Positions 1 to 6,377 of a DNA stretch of 8,875 nucleotides are shown here, in pieces (the stretch's first letter is position 1; every line of letters begins with the position of its first letter). A program made the translations under genes and the position numbers. A model generated the notes under the pieces. The model worked only from the letters and a program-made list of their open reading frames with translations. It was not told the DNA's origin and did not search any database. This DNA is from Kmv42 sp040757455 (lineage in GTDB: Bacteria; Nitrospirota; Thermodesulfovibrionia; Thermodesulfovibrionales; SM23-35). The stretch is taken from the NCBI GenBank assembly GCA_040757455.1, contig JBFLXE010000112.1, positions 1-8,875 on the forward strand. The letters run 5' to 3'.

Positions 1-3
1 GTT

Positions 4-36
4 CTCATTCAATGGCCTCCTTGTGGAATTGATGAG
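4..36. repeat. small imperfect hairpin near left edge
   Basis: CTCATTCAAT (4-13) is complementary to ATTGATGAG (28-36) apart from one bulged T, around a 14-base loop. An AT-rich stretch (ATATTTT) follows at once. It could be the terminator of a gene lying left of the window or part of the leader of the phasin-like gene. The stem is AT-rich and the T-run is broken, so it is weak. Confidence 0.25.
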
Positions 37-69
37 ATATTTTAAGAGAATTTGCGGTAAAAGGGAATT

Positions 70-115
70 AATATCTACTCACAGAACCTTGATTTTCAAG
101 GGACTGTGAGATATT
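70..115 (+). promoter_or_regulatory. long leader hairpin upstream of the phasin-like gene
   Basis: Read on the plus strand, AATAT pairs with ATATT (outer stem), then after a three-base CTA bulge CTCACAG (78-84) pairs with CTGTGAG (104-110), then after a small AA/GA internal loop CCTTGA pairs with TCAAGG around a TTT loop. That gives 18 base pairs in all. No T-run follows, so a simple intrinsic terminator is unlikely. It ends 20 bases before the AGGAGG site of the gene at 146 and is best described as a structured 5' leader or protein-binding element. Its function is unknown. Confidence 0.4.
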
Positions 116-145
116 GAACAGGCTTAATTTTAATAGGAGGTAGTC

Positions 146-451
146 ATGACATTTTTTGACCTGATCAGAAACGCAATGCTTGCAGGGTTTGGAATCCAGG
201 AGATGGTGAAGGAGTTCCTGGATGAACTCGTAAGGAAGGGGGAACTGAGCGAATCCCAGGGGGCGAAACTTTTCAAAGAATGGACTGAAAAGGCCGGAAG
301 ATCTTCTGAGCAATTGAGCAGAAATATTTCGGAGGTCCTGACAAAGGCTCTCGAAAAAATGAATTTGCCGACAAAGGAGGATATCCAAAAAATAAACTCT
401 GAAATCCAGTCGCTCTCAGAAAGAGTGAGCAGACTCGAAAGCCGCACATAA
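146..451 (+). CDS. phasin-like coiled-coil protein (PhaF/PhaI type)
   Basis: A 101-residue, highly charged and mostly helical protein with no cysteine, signal peptide or membrane segment. Residues 1-25 form a hydrophobic or amphipathic helix (FFDLIRNAMLAGFGIQEMV). The C-terminal part, LPTKEDIQ (74-81) followed by INSEIQSLSERVSRLE, is the heptad pattern typical of polyhydroxyalkanoate-granule-associated phasin-like proteins. The start is well fixed: AGGAGG at 135-140 lies five bases before the ATG. It is followed after 46 bases by the UbiB-type kinase on the same strand, so the two are probably co-transcribed; as I recall, small phasin-like genes occur next to ABC1 kinases in related bacteria. 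No PHA synthase gene is visible here, so a granule role is not shown. It may instead be a small partner or membrane-surface scaffold of the kinase. Family call is fairly confident; function is not. Confidence 0.75.
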   Translation: MTFFDLIRNAMLAGFGIQEMVKEFLDELVRKGELSESQGAKLFKEWTEKAGRSSEQLSRNISEVLTKALEKMNLPTKEDIQKINSEIQSLSERVSRLESRT

Positions 452-497
452 GCATTCATCAAGCTTTTATATGAGAAGCCTGTCTAAAGAGTGACCA

Positions 498-2201
498 ATG
501 CCTCTGGACATACTCAGAATCAGGAGTGCATACAGAAGCGTCGGTAGAGTCCGGGAGATTATTAATGTTTTCCTGAAATACGGGTTCGGACGCATCGTCG
601 ACCAGATTCACTTCCAGCGGTTCATTCCGCTCAGAACCAGACTCAAAACCTTTGGCCATTGGCCACCGCTCAAAGGCCCTACAGTGCCCGAAAGGCTCCG
701 CATGGCCTTTGCAGAACTCGGCCCAACCTTTATCAAACTGGCGCAGCTTCTCTCTTCAAGGCCCGACCTTATTACAAAACCCTTCGCCGATGAGTTCAGG
801 AAGCTTCAGGACGAGGTGCCCCCCTTTTCTACAGAAGAGGCGAAAAGAATCATCGAGGATGAGACAATGTCGCCTGTGCAAAGGACATTTCAAGGTTTTG
901 ACGATAGACCTCTGGCTGCTGCCTCTATAGCACAGGTGCACCACGCAGTCTTATTGGACGGCAGTGATGTGATCGTGAAGGTGCAGAGGCCTGGTATCAG
1001 GCAGCAGATCGAAACAGACATTACCATAATGTCCACAATAGCGAACCTTCTGGAAAGATATGTCCCCGAGAGCAAGTTTTTCAATCCCAGAGGAATTGTG
1101 GAGGAGTTTTCTAAAACGATAAGAAAGGAGCTAAATTTCGTTGAGGAAGCGAGGAACTGCAATCGTTTCAGAAAGAACTTTGAGGGCGTGCCAGAGATAT
1201 ATATACCAAAAATATATAGCGAATTGACTACAGAAAAGATTCTGGTAATGGAAAAGATCAAAGGAGTGAGGATAGATGACATTACGGCAATAGAGGCAAT
1301 GGGGCTTGACAGGGGTCATCTCGCCAGAATAGGAGTCAATGCCTATTTCAAGCAGATACTCGATGACGGTTTTTTTCACGCAGATCCACATCCGGGGAAT
1401 ATTTTCGCTATGCGCGAGGGCAGGATCGGTCTGATGGATTTTGGTATCGTCGGCAGAGTTTCGCCCGAATTAAGAGAAATCATGGCGAATACATTCCTTG
1501 CTCTTATCAGTAAAGATATCGACAAGTTGATTGATCAATATCTCGAACTCGGTCTCGTACCTGAAGAAGTTGATTTTTCCGTTTTCAGGCGAGAGTTCAA
1601 GGCGGATATTGCAGACTTCCTGGAACCTCTTTATGGTCTTACCCTTAAGGAGATAAATTTCGCCGAATACATAGACACCCTGATGCATCTCGCAGTGAAA
1701 CATAATCTCAAAATCCCTCCTGATCTTCTTCTGATGAATAAGGCGATGTTGATACTCGAAAATATCGGGAGAGAACTCGATCCTGATTTTGATTTTATCT
1801 CTGCTGCGGAACCCTATGCCAAGCGTTTGATTAGACAGAAGATAAGTCCCGTCCGACTTTATGAAAAAGCACGAAAAAATCTTGAGGAGATTAGCGATTT
1901 CGCTGTCCTCTTTCCAAAGCAGATGAAACAGATCATCAGAAAGATTCTCAAAGATGACATACATATAAAACTTACCCACACCAGATTTGATAGATTGATC
2001 AGAGATATGGACCGTTCGAGCAACAGGATAGCCTTCAGCATGATAGTGAGTGCGATAATCCTAAGCTCAGCCATCATGCAGGCGGCCGGCGTGGGACCCG
2101 CAATCTACGGAGTATCCATTTTTGCGCTGCTGGCCTTCGGAGCTGCTACTCTTCTCGGCTTCTGGCTTATTATATCTATCATTCGATCAGGGAAATTATG
2201 A
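498..2201 (+). CDS. ubiB: UbiB/AarF/ABC1-family atypical protein kinase
   Basis: A 567-residue protein of the ABC1/UbiB family (COQ8/ADCK relatives), which supports isoprenoid-quinone biosynthesis through an atypical kinase or ATPase fold. Visible motifs in order: the family-specific motif at 80-83 reads KLAQ (usual KxGQ) within FIKLAQLLSSRPDL; the Ala-rich loop that replaces the Gly-rich loop, LAAASIAQVH (139-148); the ATP lysine K161 in VIVKVQRPG; ELNFVEEARN (211-220), the ExD-type segment, here ELN as I recall it in E. coli UbiB; the catalytic loop HADPHPGN (294-301); and the metal-binding DFG (314-316). Two hydrophobic helices at about 511-532 and 536-563 form the expected C-terminal membrane anchor. 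Length is normal. An in-frame TGA two codons upstream (492-494) limits the start to ATG 498, though its ribosome site is weak. It lies between the phasin-like gene and an M28 peptidase. The symbol follows the family; whether the quinone is ubiquinone or menaquinone cannot be read here. Confidence 0.93.
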   Translation: MPLDILRIRSAYRSVGRVREIINVFLKYGFGRIVDQIHFQRFIPLRTRLKTFGHWPPLKGPTVPERLRMAFAELGPTFIKLAQLLSSRPDLITKPFADEFRKLQDEVPPFSTEEAKRIIEDETMSPVQRTFQGFDDRPLAAASIAQVHHAVLLDGSDVIVKVQRPGIRQQIETDITIMSTIANLLERYVPESKFFNPRGIVEEFSKTIRKELNFVEEARNCNRFRKNFEGVPEIYIPKIYSELTTEKILVMEKIKGVRIDDITAIEAMGLDRGHLARIGVNAYFKQILDDGFFHADPHPGNIFAMREGRIGLMDFGIVGRVSPELREIMANTFLALISKDIDKLIDQYLELGLVPEEVDFSVFRREFKADIADFLEPLYGLTLKEINFAEYIDTLMHLAVKHNLKIPPDLLLMNKAMLILENIGRELDPDFDFISAAEPYAKRLIRQKISPVRLYEKARKNLEEISDFAVLFPKQMKQIIRKILKDDIHIKLTHTRFDRLIRDMDRSSNRIAFSMIVSAIILSSAIMQAAGVGPAIYGVSIFALLAFGAATLLGFWLIISIIRSGKL

Positions 2202-2206
2202 GGAGG
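2201..2206 (+). promoter_or_regulatory. AGGAGG ribosome site overlapping the UbiB stop
   Basis: A perfect Shine-Dalgarno AGGAGG begins on the last base of the kinase TGA. It is far too distant (38 bases) to serve the GTG at 2245, but sits 8 bases before the in-frame ATA at 2215. It also lies inside a six-codon ORF that starts at ATG 2198 (overlapping the kinase stop) and ends at TAG 2216-2218. The placement points to translational coupling of the M28 gene to the kinase gene. Confidence 0.5.
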
Positions 2207-2244
2207 GATAACCGATAGAGGAAAGGATAAGTTACACCAGCGAT

Positions 2245-3129
2245 GTGATATCTGGTGTGAGCATCGACAGACTGAAGGAGTATATTCGAAAAGTTGAGGG
2301 GCTGCGGCACGGATGGGAAAATTACGATGAACTCGAAAAAAGAGCGAATTTCATTGAAGAGAATCTGCTTTCTTTCGGACTGGCAGTGGAGAATCAGAAA
2401 TTCCAATTCCACGGAAAGGTTTATCGCAACGTCATAGGAACTAAGAAAGGATCTGGTGAAGAAAAGGGTCATATCCTCCTGGGAGCTCATTATGACGCGG
2501 CATGGGGCAGTCCAGGTGCTGACGATAATGCCAGTGGTGTTGCGGTATTATTGGAAGTAGCAAATGTTTTAAAGGAGACCAACCTTCGCAAATCTTTGGA
2601 ATTCGTTGCTTTTACTCTTGAAGAACCCCAACCGCATACTATTCATTTCTTGATAGGCAGCAATAATTTTGTGACCAAGGCAAAAAAATCTAATAAAAGT
2701 TATGATGCGGCTCTTATTCTCGAGTCTGTGGGTTACACTGACAAGACTGACCGCAGTCAGTCTGTACCTGCCCTCGTCAGGATACAGGTGCCAAAGACAG
2801 GTGATTTTCTCGGCGTTATAGCAAACCGAAAATCTGCGAATTTGATGAGAGTTTTCTGCGATATATCGAACCAGCATGTTTCCGGACTGAAAGTCATTCC
2901 ATATAAGGTGCCTCTATCAGGCAGGCTTATCCCGGAAACTCGTTTCAGTGACCATGCCTCGTTCTGGAATTATAGATATCCCGCCATCATGCTTACGGAT
3001 ACAGCCATGTTCAGAAATCCGCACTATCACACGCACCGAGACAGATATGAAACGCTCGACTTCGATTTCATTTATAGCGTAACAAAAGCTGTAGCAAGTG
3101 TATTGGTTGTTATGGGAAATAAGGAATAG
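2245..3129 (+). CDS. M28-family zinc metallopeptidase (aminopeptidase-like)
   Basis: A 294-residue protein (counted from GTG 2245) with the co-catalytic two-zinc M28 fold. The ligands are in the expected order: HYD (H82, D84), the bridging Asp in GADDNASG (D93 or D94), the catalytic and zinc-binding Glu pair LEEP (E126, E127), an acidic residue in LILESVG (E160) where many members have Asp, and the final His in NPHYHTHRDRYETLD (H262). FSDHASFW (234-241) is also typical. All active-site elements are kept, so the enzyme should be active, probably releasing N-terminal amino acids or processing a peptide. No signal peptide or membrane segment is visible, so it is likely cytoplasmic. The start is uncertain: the frame is open from 2212, and a strong ribosome site fits an ATA at 2215 better than this GTG, which would add MEERISYTSD. 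It is the last gene of the phasin-like/UbiB operon. Confidence 0.88.
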   Translation: MISGVSIDRLKEYIRKVEGLRHGWENYDELEKRANFIEENLLSFGLAVENQKFQFHGKVYRNVIGTKKGSGEEKGHILLGAHYDAAWGSPGADDNASGVAVLLEVANVLKETNLRKSLEFVAFTLEEPQPHTIHFLIGSNNFVTKAKKSNKSYDAALILESVGYTDKTDRSQSVPALVRIQVPKTGDFLGVIANRKSANLMRVFCDISNQHVSGLKVIPYKVPLSGRLIPETRFSDHASFWNYRYPAIMLTDTAMFRNPHYHTHRDRYETLDFDFIYSVTKAVASVLVVMGNKE

Positions 3130-3210
3130 GGAATTTCAACATGGCGAACAGGCAGGATATTTGGCCGGCAGCCTGACGGAGCATACGGACTCATATCCTT
3201 CTAATTGAAA
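3130..3210. other. convergent intergenic junction
   Basis: About 80 bases separate two converging genes. AATTTCAA (3132-3139) and TTGAAATT (3205-3212) are perfect inverted arms, and CAGGC (3149-3153) can pair with GCCTG (3171-3175) inside them. There is no clear T-run on either side, so a bidirectional terminator is possible but weakly supported. Confidence 0.25.
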
Positions 3211-3735
3211 TTACCAGTACCTTACCGGTCCGACATCTATATGTACGAATTCAGAATATTCTCCGACCCCGCCTGATGCGAGAGAGCGGGCAATGCGAGA
3301 AATCTCTTCGTTACTGACACCTTCGATTGTGAAATCAATTGCAAGTCCCCGAAGATGGAAGCTATTCGGGCTGACCCCCCTTCCCTGCCTCAGAAGAAGA
3401 TCATTGTAAGCCTTTGATCTATAGCCTGAGATTATGGTCACCTCTTTTTCTTCATCTATGGTATTTTTAATGTCGCAGAGAACATCGATAACTCTGATAT
3501 CCATGGTTTTCACTTCGTCAGTATAATGACACCTTAGAAAATAGTTTATCCTCTCAAGGGCGGCATAATCATAACCACACGCATCACAATATTTTATTCT
3601 TATCTGCTCCTGCGTATGAACGTTGCTCATCCTGAGAATTCTTTCATTTCGCTTAAAAGCAAACGCTTTTTTAAAAGTAAGAAGAAGCGGGCTGGCTGCA
3701 AGTGCCCTCAAAAATCCCCTTCGAGAAATGATCAT
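3211..3735 (-). CDS. Tat-exported DUF882/YcbK-like (M15-type) peptidase
   Basis: A 174-residue protein of the DUF882 (YcbK, peptidase M15-like) family. Members share the fold of D-Ala-D-Ala or L,D-type carboxypeptidases acting on peptidoglycan. The N-terminus carries a twin-arginine signal, SRRGFLRAL (4-12), followed by a short hydrophobic stretch and a likely cleavage after AFA (24-26). Core motifs: IISGYRS (101-107), the zinc segment NSFHLRGLAIDF with H127 and D134, and the C-terminal FVHIDVGPVRYW with H165. All three predicted metal ligands are present. The ribosome site GGAGAGGAGA precedes the ATG. Unusual features are a CxxC pair (C50, C53) plus C69 and C87 in the mature, periplasmic part. 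It follows the PPC-domain gene by 44 bases on the same strand, probably as an operon. Family call is firm; the actual substrate is unknown. Confidence 0.85.
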   Translation of the reverse strand: MIISRRGFLRALAASPLLLTFKKAFAFKRNERILRMSNVHTQEQIRIKYCDACGYDYAALERINYFLRCHYTDEVKTMDIRVIDVLCDIKNTIDEEKEVTIISGYRSKAYNDLLLRQGRGVSPNSFHLRGLAIDFTIEGVSNEEISRIARSLASGGVGEYSEFVHIDVGPVRYW

Positions 3736-3779
3736 GACAGTCTCCTCTCCTTCGGTTATCTGAGCAAGAATAGATGCTG

Positions 3780-4214
3780 TTAAAGCTTCAGGAGTGTGAG
3801 TCCTGATGCCTGATCCAGTTCCCGCCTGGCATCGACTCCTTCGATTTCAACAATAATAGCCTCCATGATGAGAAATGTTTCGGAATTTTCCCGGAGGCAT
3901 CCGACCTTCGCTACGTCTTTTTTTCCAAAAGCGCCGTGAAAATGAATCTTCGGTTCATCTTTCTCCCAGAAAATCGTTCCTATGCCAAGAACTTCATGAC
4001 TTTCCCTTATTTCACTCCAGATTGGGTTGGGAGGCAATTCCTCTTTTTCGGGACCTACAACCACCCTTCCCTTCTTGATTCCTCCGATAAGATAAACAAT
4101 AGCAGTCCTCACATTTTCTTTTTTTGATATATCGATGATGTTCTGCAGTATATCTTCTCCGTCTTCGAATCGCGATATTATGATCCTTCCGGCTCTACCT
4201 ATCGAATATTTCAT
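3780..4214 (-). CDS. PPC/DUF296 domain protein
   Basis: A 144-residue single-domain protein of the PPC (DUF296) family, best known as the trimeric domain in plant AT-hook proteins and common as a stand-alone protein in bacteria and archaea. Seen here: the N-terminal FEDGEDILQNIIDISKKENV helix region (16-35), YLIGGIKKG (41-49), the core GIGTIFW (77-83), PKIHFHGAFGK (88-98) with H91 and H93, and the C-terminal MEAIIVEIEG (117-126). The chosen start is ATG 4214 because GAGGAG lies just upstream; the frame extends 14 codons further (to 4256) but those residues are unlike the family and cross a likely -10 box. No helix-turn-helix or AT-hook is present, so DNA binding should not be assumed. It leads a two-gene unit with the DUF882 peptidase. 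Confidence 0.82.
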   Translation of the reverse strand: MKYSIGRAGRIIISRFEDGEDILQNIIDISKKENVRTAIVYLIGGIKKGRVVVGPEKEELPPNPIWSEIRESHEVLGIGTIFWEKDEPKIHFHGAFGKKDVAKVGCLRENSETFLIMEAIIVEIEGVDARRELDQASGLTLLKL

Positions 4215-4233
4215 CTGCTCTCCTCGACGCAAT

Positions 4234-4239
4234 ATTATA
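4234..4239 (-). promoter_or_regulatory. candidate -10 box for the PPC/DUF882 unit
   Basis: On the minus strand this reads TATAAT, about 20 bases upstream of the PPC start codon. No convincing -35 hexamer is found at 16-18 bases. If real, the leader would be very short, beginning right before the ribosome site. Confidence 0.3.
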
Positions 4240-4256
4240 ATGCAACCGAAGGACAA

Positions 4257-4502
4257 ATTCTTTATTTTTGGAGATGAAATTCAATGTAAAAGGTACTATT
4301 GAGTTGGAGAGTGGCGAGTTATTTACAGTATAGTGAGAAATAAAAGAATTGTCGAAATAATCGCTATTCTTCCAAGAGGTAATGCCCATAAATAATTGAG
4401 ACATGGAAAAATGCTCAATTCCTTCCTGAACCCGTAATAGACAATTAGTTAAAATAATATGCTTTAATCAGAATCAACAGTATCAGGGTGAATGGCACTG
4501 AC
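4257..4502. other. AT-rich intergenic stretch without a supported gene
   Basis: Only short open frames without ribosome sites or recognisable motifs are present. Together with the transposase scrap that follows, it reads as decayed, formerly mobile DNA between two unrelated gene groups. No clear hairpin or repeat was found by eye. Confidence 0.4.
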
Positions 4503-4691
4503 TTAAGCAGCCATTGCATTTACTGCCTTCCATTCGTCTCGGGATATTTTCAATATTCCATAATGCTTCTGGTCACGTTTCTTCAATCGTGGTTCTATTC
4601 GTCCAGGACGATAAGCAACCTTTGAATTTGCTATCCGTTCAAGCAGGTCATCATAAAGTATAGGTAGCATCCAAAAAGGCGCGATGCTCAT
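4503..4691 (-). pseudogene. C-terminal remnant of an IS4-family transposase
   Basis: The 62-residue reading frame contains LLERIANSKVAYRPGRIEPR followed by LKKRDQKHYGILKISRDEW. This is the characteristic tail of IS4-type DDE transposases, where RPxRxEPR, KRRPKxY and a late PR or SR segment follow the catalytic domain. The catalytic DDE region and everything N-terminal to about Tyr13 are absent. The frame is closed upstream by a TGA about seven codons before the methionine, no ribosome site is present, and no terminal inverted repeat is obvious. It is a non-functional scar of an old insertion; it marks a rearrangement point between the PPC/DUF882 genes and the secreted-protein region. Confidence 0.7.
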
Positions 4692-4911
4692 AAGAGCTGT
4701 TTGTAAAAACTTAATTTTTCAACAGCCTGTTTAGGTTTGACCCCAGCAGTTGACCATTTTGTGGGCATTCCTTTTAAATGATCTTTAAAGGTGCGACTTT
4801 ATAGTTTTTCCTTTTTTCAAACAACTAAAAAGTGCAGGGTCATCATGCCTTTGGTGCAGTAGCTGGTTATCTACAGTTTCCTTTCGTCCCTATTCTTTAC
4901 TAATGCCTTAA
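4692..4911. other. intergenic stretch, likely insertion-sequence debris
   Basis: This 220-base stretch lies between the transposase scrap and the next minus-strand gene. It contains no credible coding frame. The segment TTTTTCAACAGCCTGTTTAG (around 4716-4735) resembles sequence often seen beside insertion elements, but I cannot assign it. Confidence 0.3.
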
Positions 4912-5346
4912 TTATTGCGTTGCCAAGCCAATTGTAACACAGACATCGGTAACATCATATGGTTCATTAGCTACCATATAAAACGACATACCCGTACCAT
5001 CAGTAACGATTGAAAGAGCATGATAAATTGCCGAACTGCCCGTCACAGGAGTGTTCGTTAATTTTGCACGACCATTAGCAACATCTAATAAGAATGATTC
5101 ATTTCTGATATTAACGGTAATTGTATCAGCGTCTACTTTAGATATGGTTAAGGACTCATTGGTAACATCAAACCCATCTGTTGTGTTGCGAAGATTTGGG
5201 TCGCTGTAAAAATTTCCATCCCGGGTACCGACAAAAGCATCAATCGTTACAGGTTGGGAATTTCTAAGCCAATTTGCCACACCTAAAGATATGTCAGCAG
5301 GGTCCTTCCGCCCCGAAGGTTCGCACGTCATTTTTCTCAACGCCAC
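4912..5346 (-). CDS. hypothetical beta-rich protein, possibly 5'-truncated
   Basis: Not recognised. The frame gives 144 residues rich in Thr, Asn, Asp and Val with alternating polar and hydrophobic residues (for example SLTISKVDADTITVNI, residues 65-80), which suggests a beta-sandwich or secreted adhesin-like fold. It has only two Cys residues and no signal peptide or membrane helix. The GTG start at 5346 directly follows an in-frame TAA and has no ribosome site; an internal ATG at 5331 is little better. In another frame of the same strand, directly upstream, there is a protein-like reading (NSFADEILVSGVEKNDV) that ends within this gene's start. The simplest reading is a frameshifted or truncated gene whose original 5' part, perhaps with the export signal, is lost. 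It lies just downstream of a strong terminator, so its own expression is doubtful. Conservation of the later residues would decide. Confidence 0.5.
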   Translation of the reverse strand: MALRKMTCEPSGRKDPADISLGVANWLRNSQPVTIDAFVGTRDGNFYSDPNLRNTTDGFDVTNESLTISKVDADTITVNIRNESFLLDVANGRAKLTNTPVTGSSAIYHALSIVTDGTGMSFYMVANEPYDVTDVCVTIGLATQ

Positions 5347-5405
5347 TTACAAGTATTTCGTCTGCAAATGAGTTAAAGATTGAAGATCATCATGTGAAAC
5401 AAATG

Positions 5406-5435
5406 AAAAAGGCAGAGCCCTTTGCTGACTCTGCC
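5406..5435 (-). terminator. rho-independent terminator downstream of the FN3-like gene
   Basis: On the minus strand GGCAGAG (5435-5429) pairs with CTCTGCC (5417-5411) around an 11-base loop and is followed directly by TTTTT (5410-5406). It lies about 130 bases beyond the stop of the secreted FN3-like gene and separates it from the orphan gene at 4912-5346. Its sequence nearly matches the terminator at 6683-6710. Confidence 0.8.
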
Positions 5436-5564
5436 TTGAATGAATCTAAAGATTTTTCCTGCTAATCGGCTTTACCATTAGTAGGCTATTCGTCATCATC
5501 GTCGTCAATATAGAGAATTACTTGAATTTTCATAGATGGAATCCCAGGGATTGCGACTCGTTTA

Positions 5565-6377
5565 TTATTCAGGCAATACGCAATTGACTGCGGCAAGGTC
5601 CGTACAGAAAAAGGTCTCTGCGATAGTCTGGTTTCCGTTTTCGGCGATTGCCAGCACCTCGTACTTGTAGATTGAGTTGCTCGTTATGAATTCATCCGGA
5701 AGCGTCACCTGATTGCCACCGGGCTTTGCCCCGAGAACGATGCTAAAAACTTTGTCGGTTTCTAAATTCTCGACGATGACCTGGTAGGTTTCAACAGTAA
5801 TTGAACCCCCTGTACAGGTCTCAGCATCGTTGTCCAACATATTTACAACGGAGTTCCAACTAATGATGACGTCGCCAGCACTACTCACTATCTCTCCGTC
5901 GAAAGGCGAAAGATTATCAGGCGCGCAAGGAATTTCGTGTGAAAGCTCTGCCGTGCCTTCCAGTTTTTCTCCCTCAACTGACAAACCTTTGAATTCATAT
6001 TCCCCCTCTGGGAACAGGCTTAGGATCTCTATCAGCGACATTTCATCATAGTTTGGCTCATTGCTCTCTAAGAACAACTCGGTAAGGCCAAATTTTTTCA
6101 AATTCCCTTTGGCCATAACGTCGAGGATCTTTTTTCCATGTGGGTTTTTGATCTCTATCCTTTTCCAGGGGTCGCCATCAGTGAAAACCTGAATGCCCGA
6201 GTCTCTGTCCGTAAAGTTTGTCTCGATGATTAGCTTCGCCTCCAATTCGCCCTGGGCCCACGCCTTTGTGGTGGCGGCGCCTAATATAAGAACGACGGCT
6301 ATGAAAAAAACTTGTACCACACGCATATGTCTCATTATTTCAGTTAATCCTAAGCCGAAAAATCTTGATACTGTCAT
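5565..6377 (-). CDS. secreted protein with C-terminal fibronectin-III-like domain
   Basis: A 270-residue exported protein. A strong GGAGGTG ribosome site precedes ATG 6377. Residues 1-41 form a long signal peptide (RHMRVVQVFFIAVVLILGAA) with a likely cleavage after AWA (39-41). A first domain (about 43-147) contains IIETNFTDRDSGIQVFTDGD and FLESNEPNYDEMSLIEILSLF, followed by EGEYEFKGLSVEGEKLEGTAEL. The second (about 151-258) looks like a fibronectin-III or Ig sandwich: the CAPDNLSPFDGEIV opening, a DVIISWNSV strand, YQVIVENLE, and YKYEVLAIAENGNQT near the end. Four cysteines lie in the mature part (at C151, in ETCTGG, and in the tail FFCTDLAAVNC), possibly as two disulfides. I have the impression that two-domain proteins of this layout recur in environmental proteobacteria and relatives, but I know no assigned function. 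Likely periplasmic or cell-surface. Confidence 0.72.
   Translation of the reverse strand: MTVSRFFGLGLTEIMRHMRVVQVFFIAVVLILGAATTKAWAQGELEAKLIIETNFTDRDSGIQVFTDGDPWKRIEIKNPHGKKILDVMAKGNLKKFGLTELFLESNEPNYDEMSLIEILSLFPEGEYEFKGLSVEGEKLEGTAELSHEIPCAPDNLSPFDGEIVSSAGDVIISWNSVVNMLDNDAETCTGGSITVETYQVIVENLETDKVFSIVLGAKPGGNQVTLPDEFITSNSIYKYEVLAIAENGNQTIAETFFCTDLAAVNCVLPE

Noticed and set aside
1470..1979. Long minus-strand frame of 169 residues opposite the UbiB-type kinase
   Set aside because: It lies wholly inside a well-supported kinase gene and has no family features; antisense shadow.
4195..4404. Minus-strand frame of 69 residues overlapping the PPC gene start
   Set aside because: Out of frame with the PPC gene, no ribosome site and no recognisable motif.
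5486..5533. Micro-ORF on the minus strand ending in IDDDDDE, between the FN3-like gene and its terminator
   Set aside because: Fifteen codons, no ribosome site before its ATG; it may be 3' untranslated sequence. A frameshifted tail of the secreted gene is possible but the FN3-like domain already ends cleanly.
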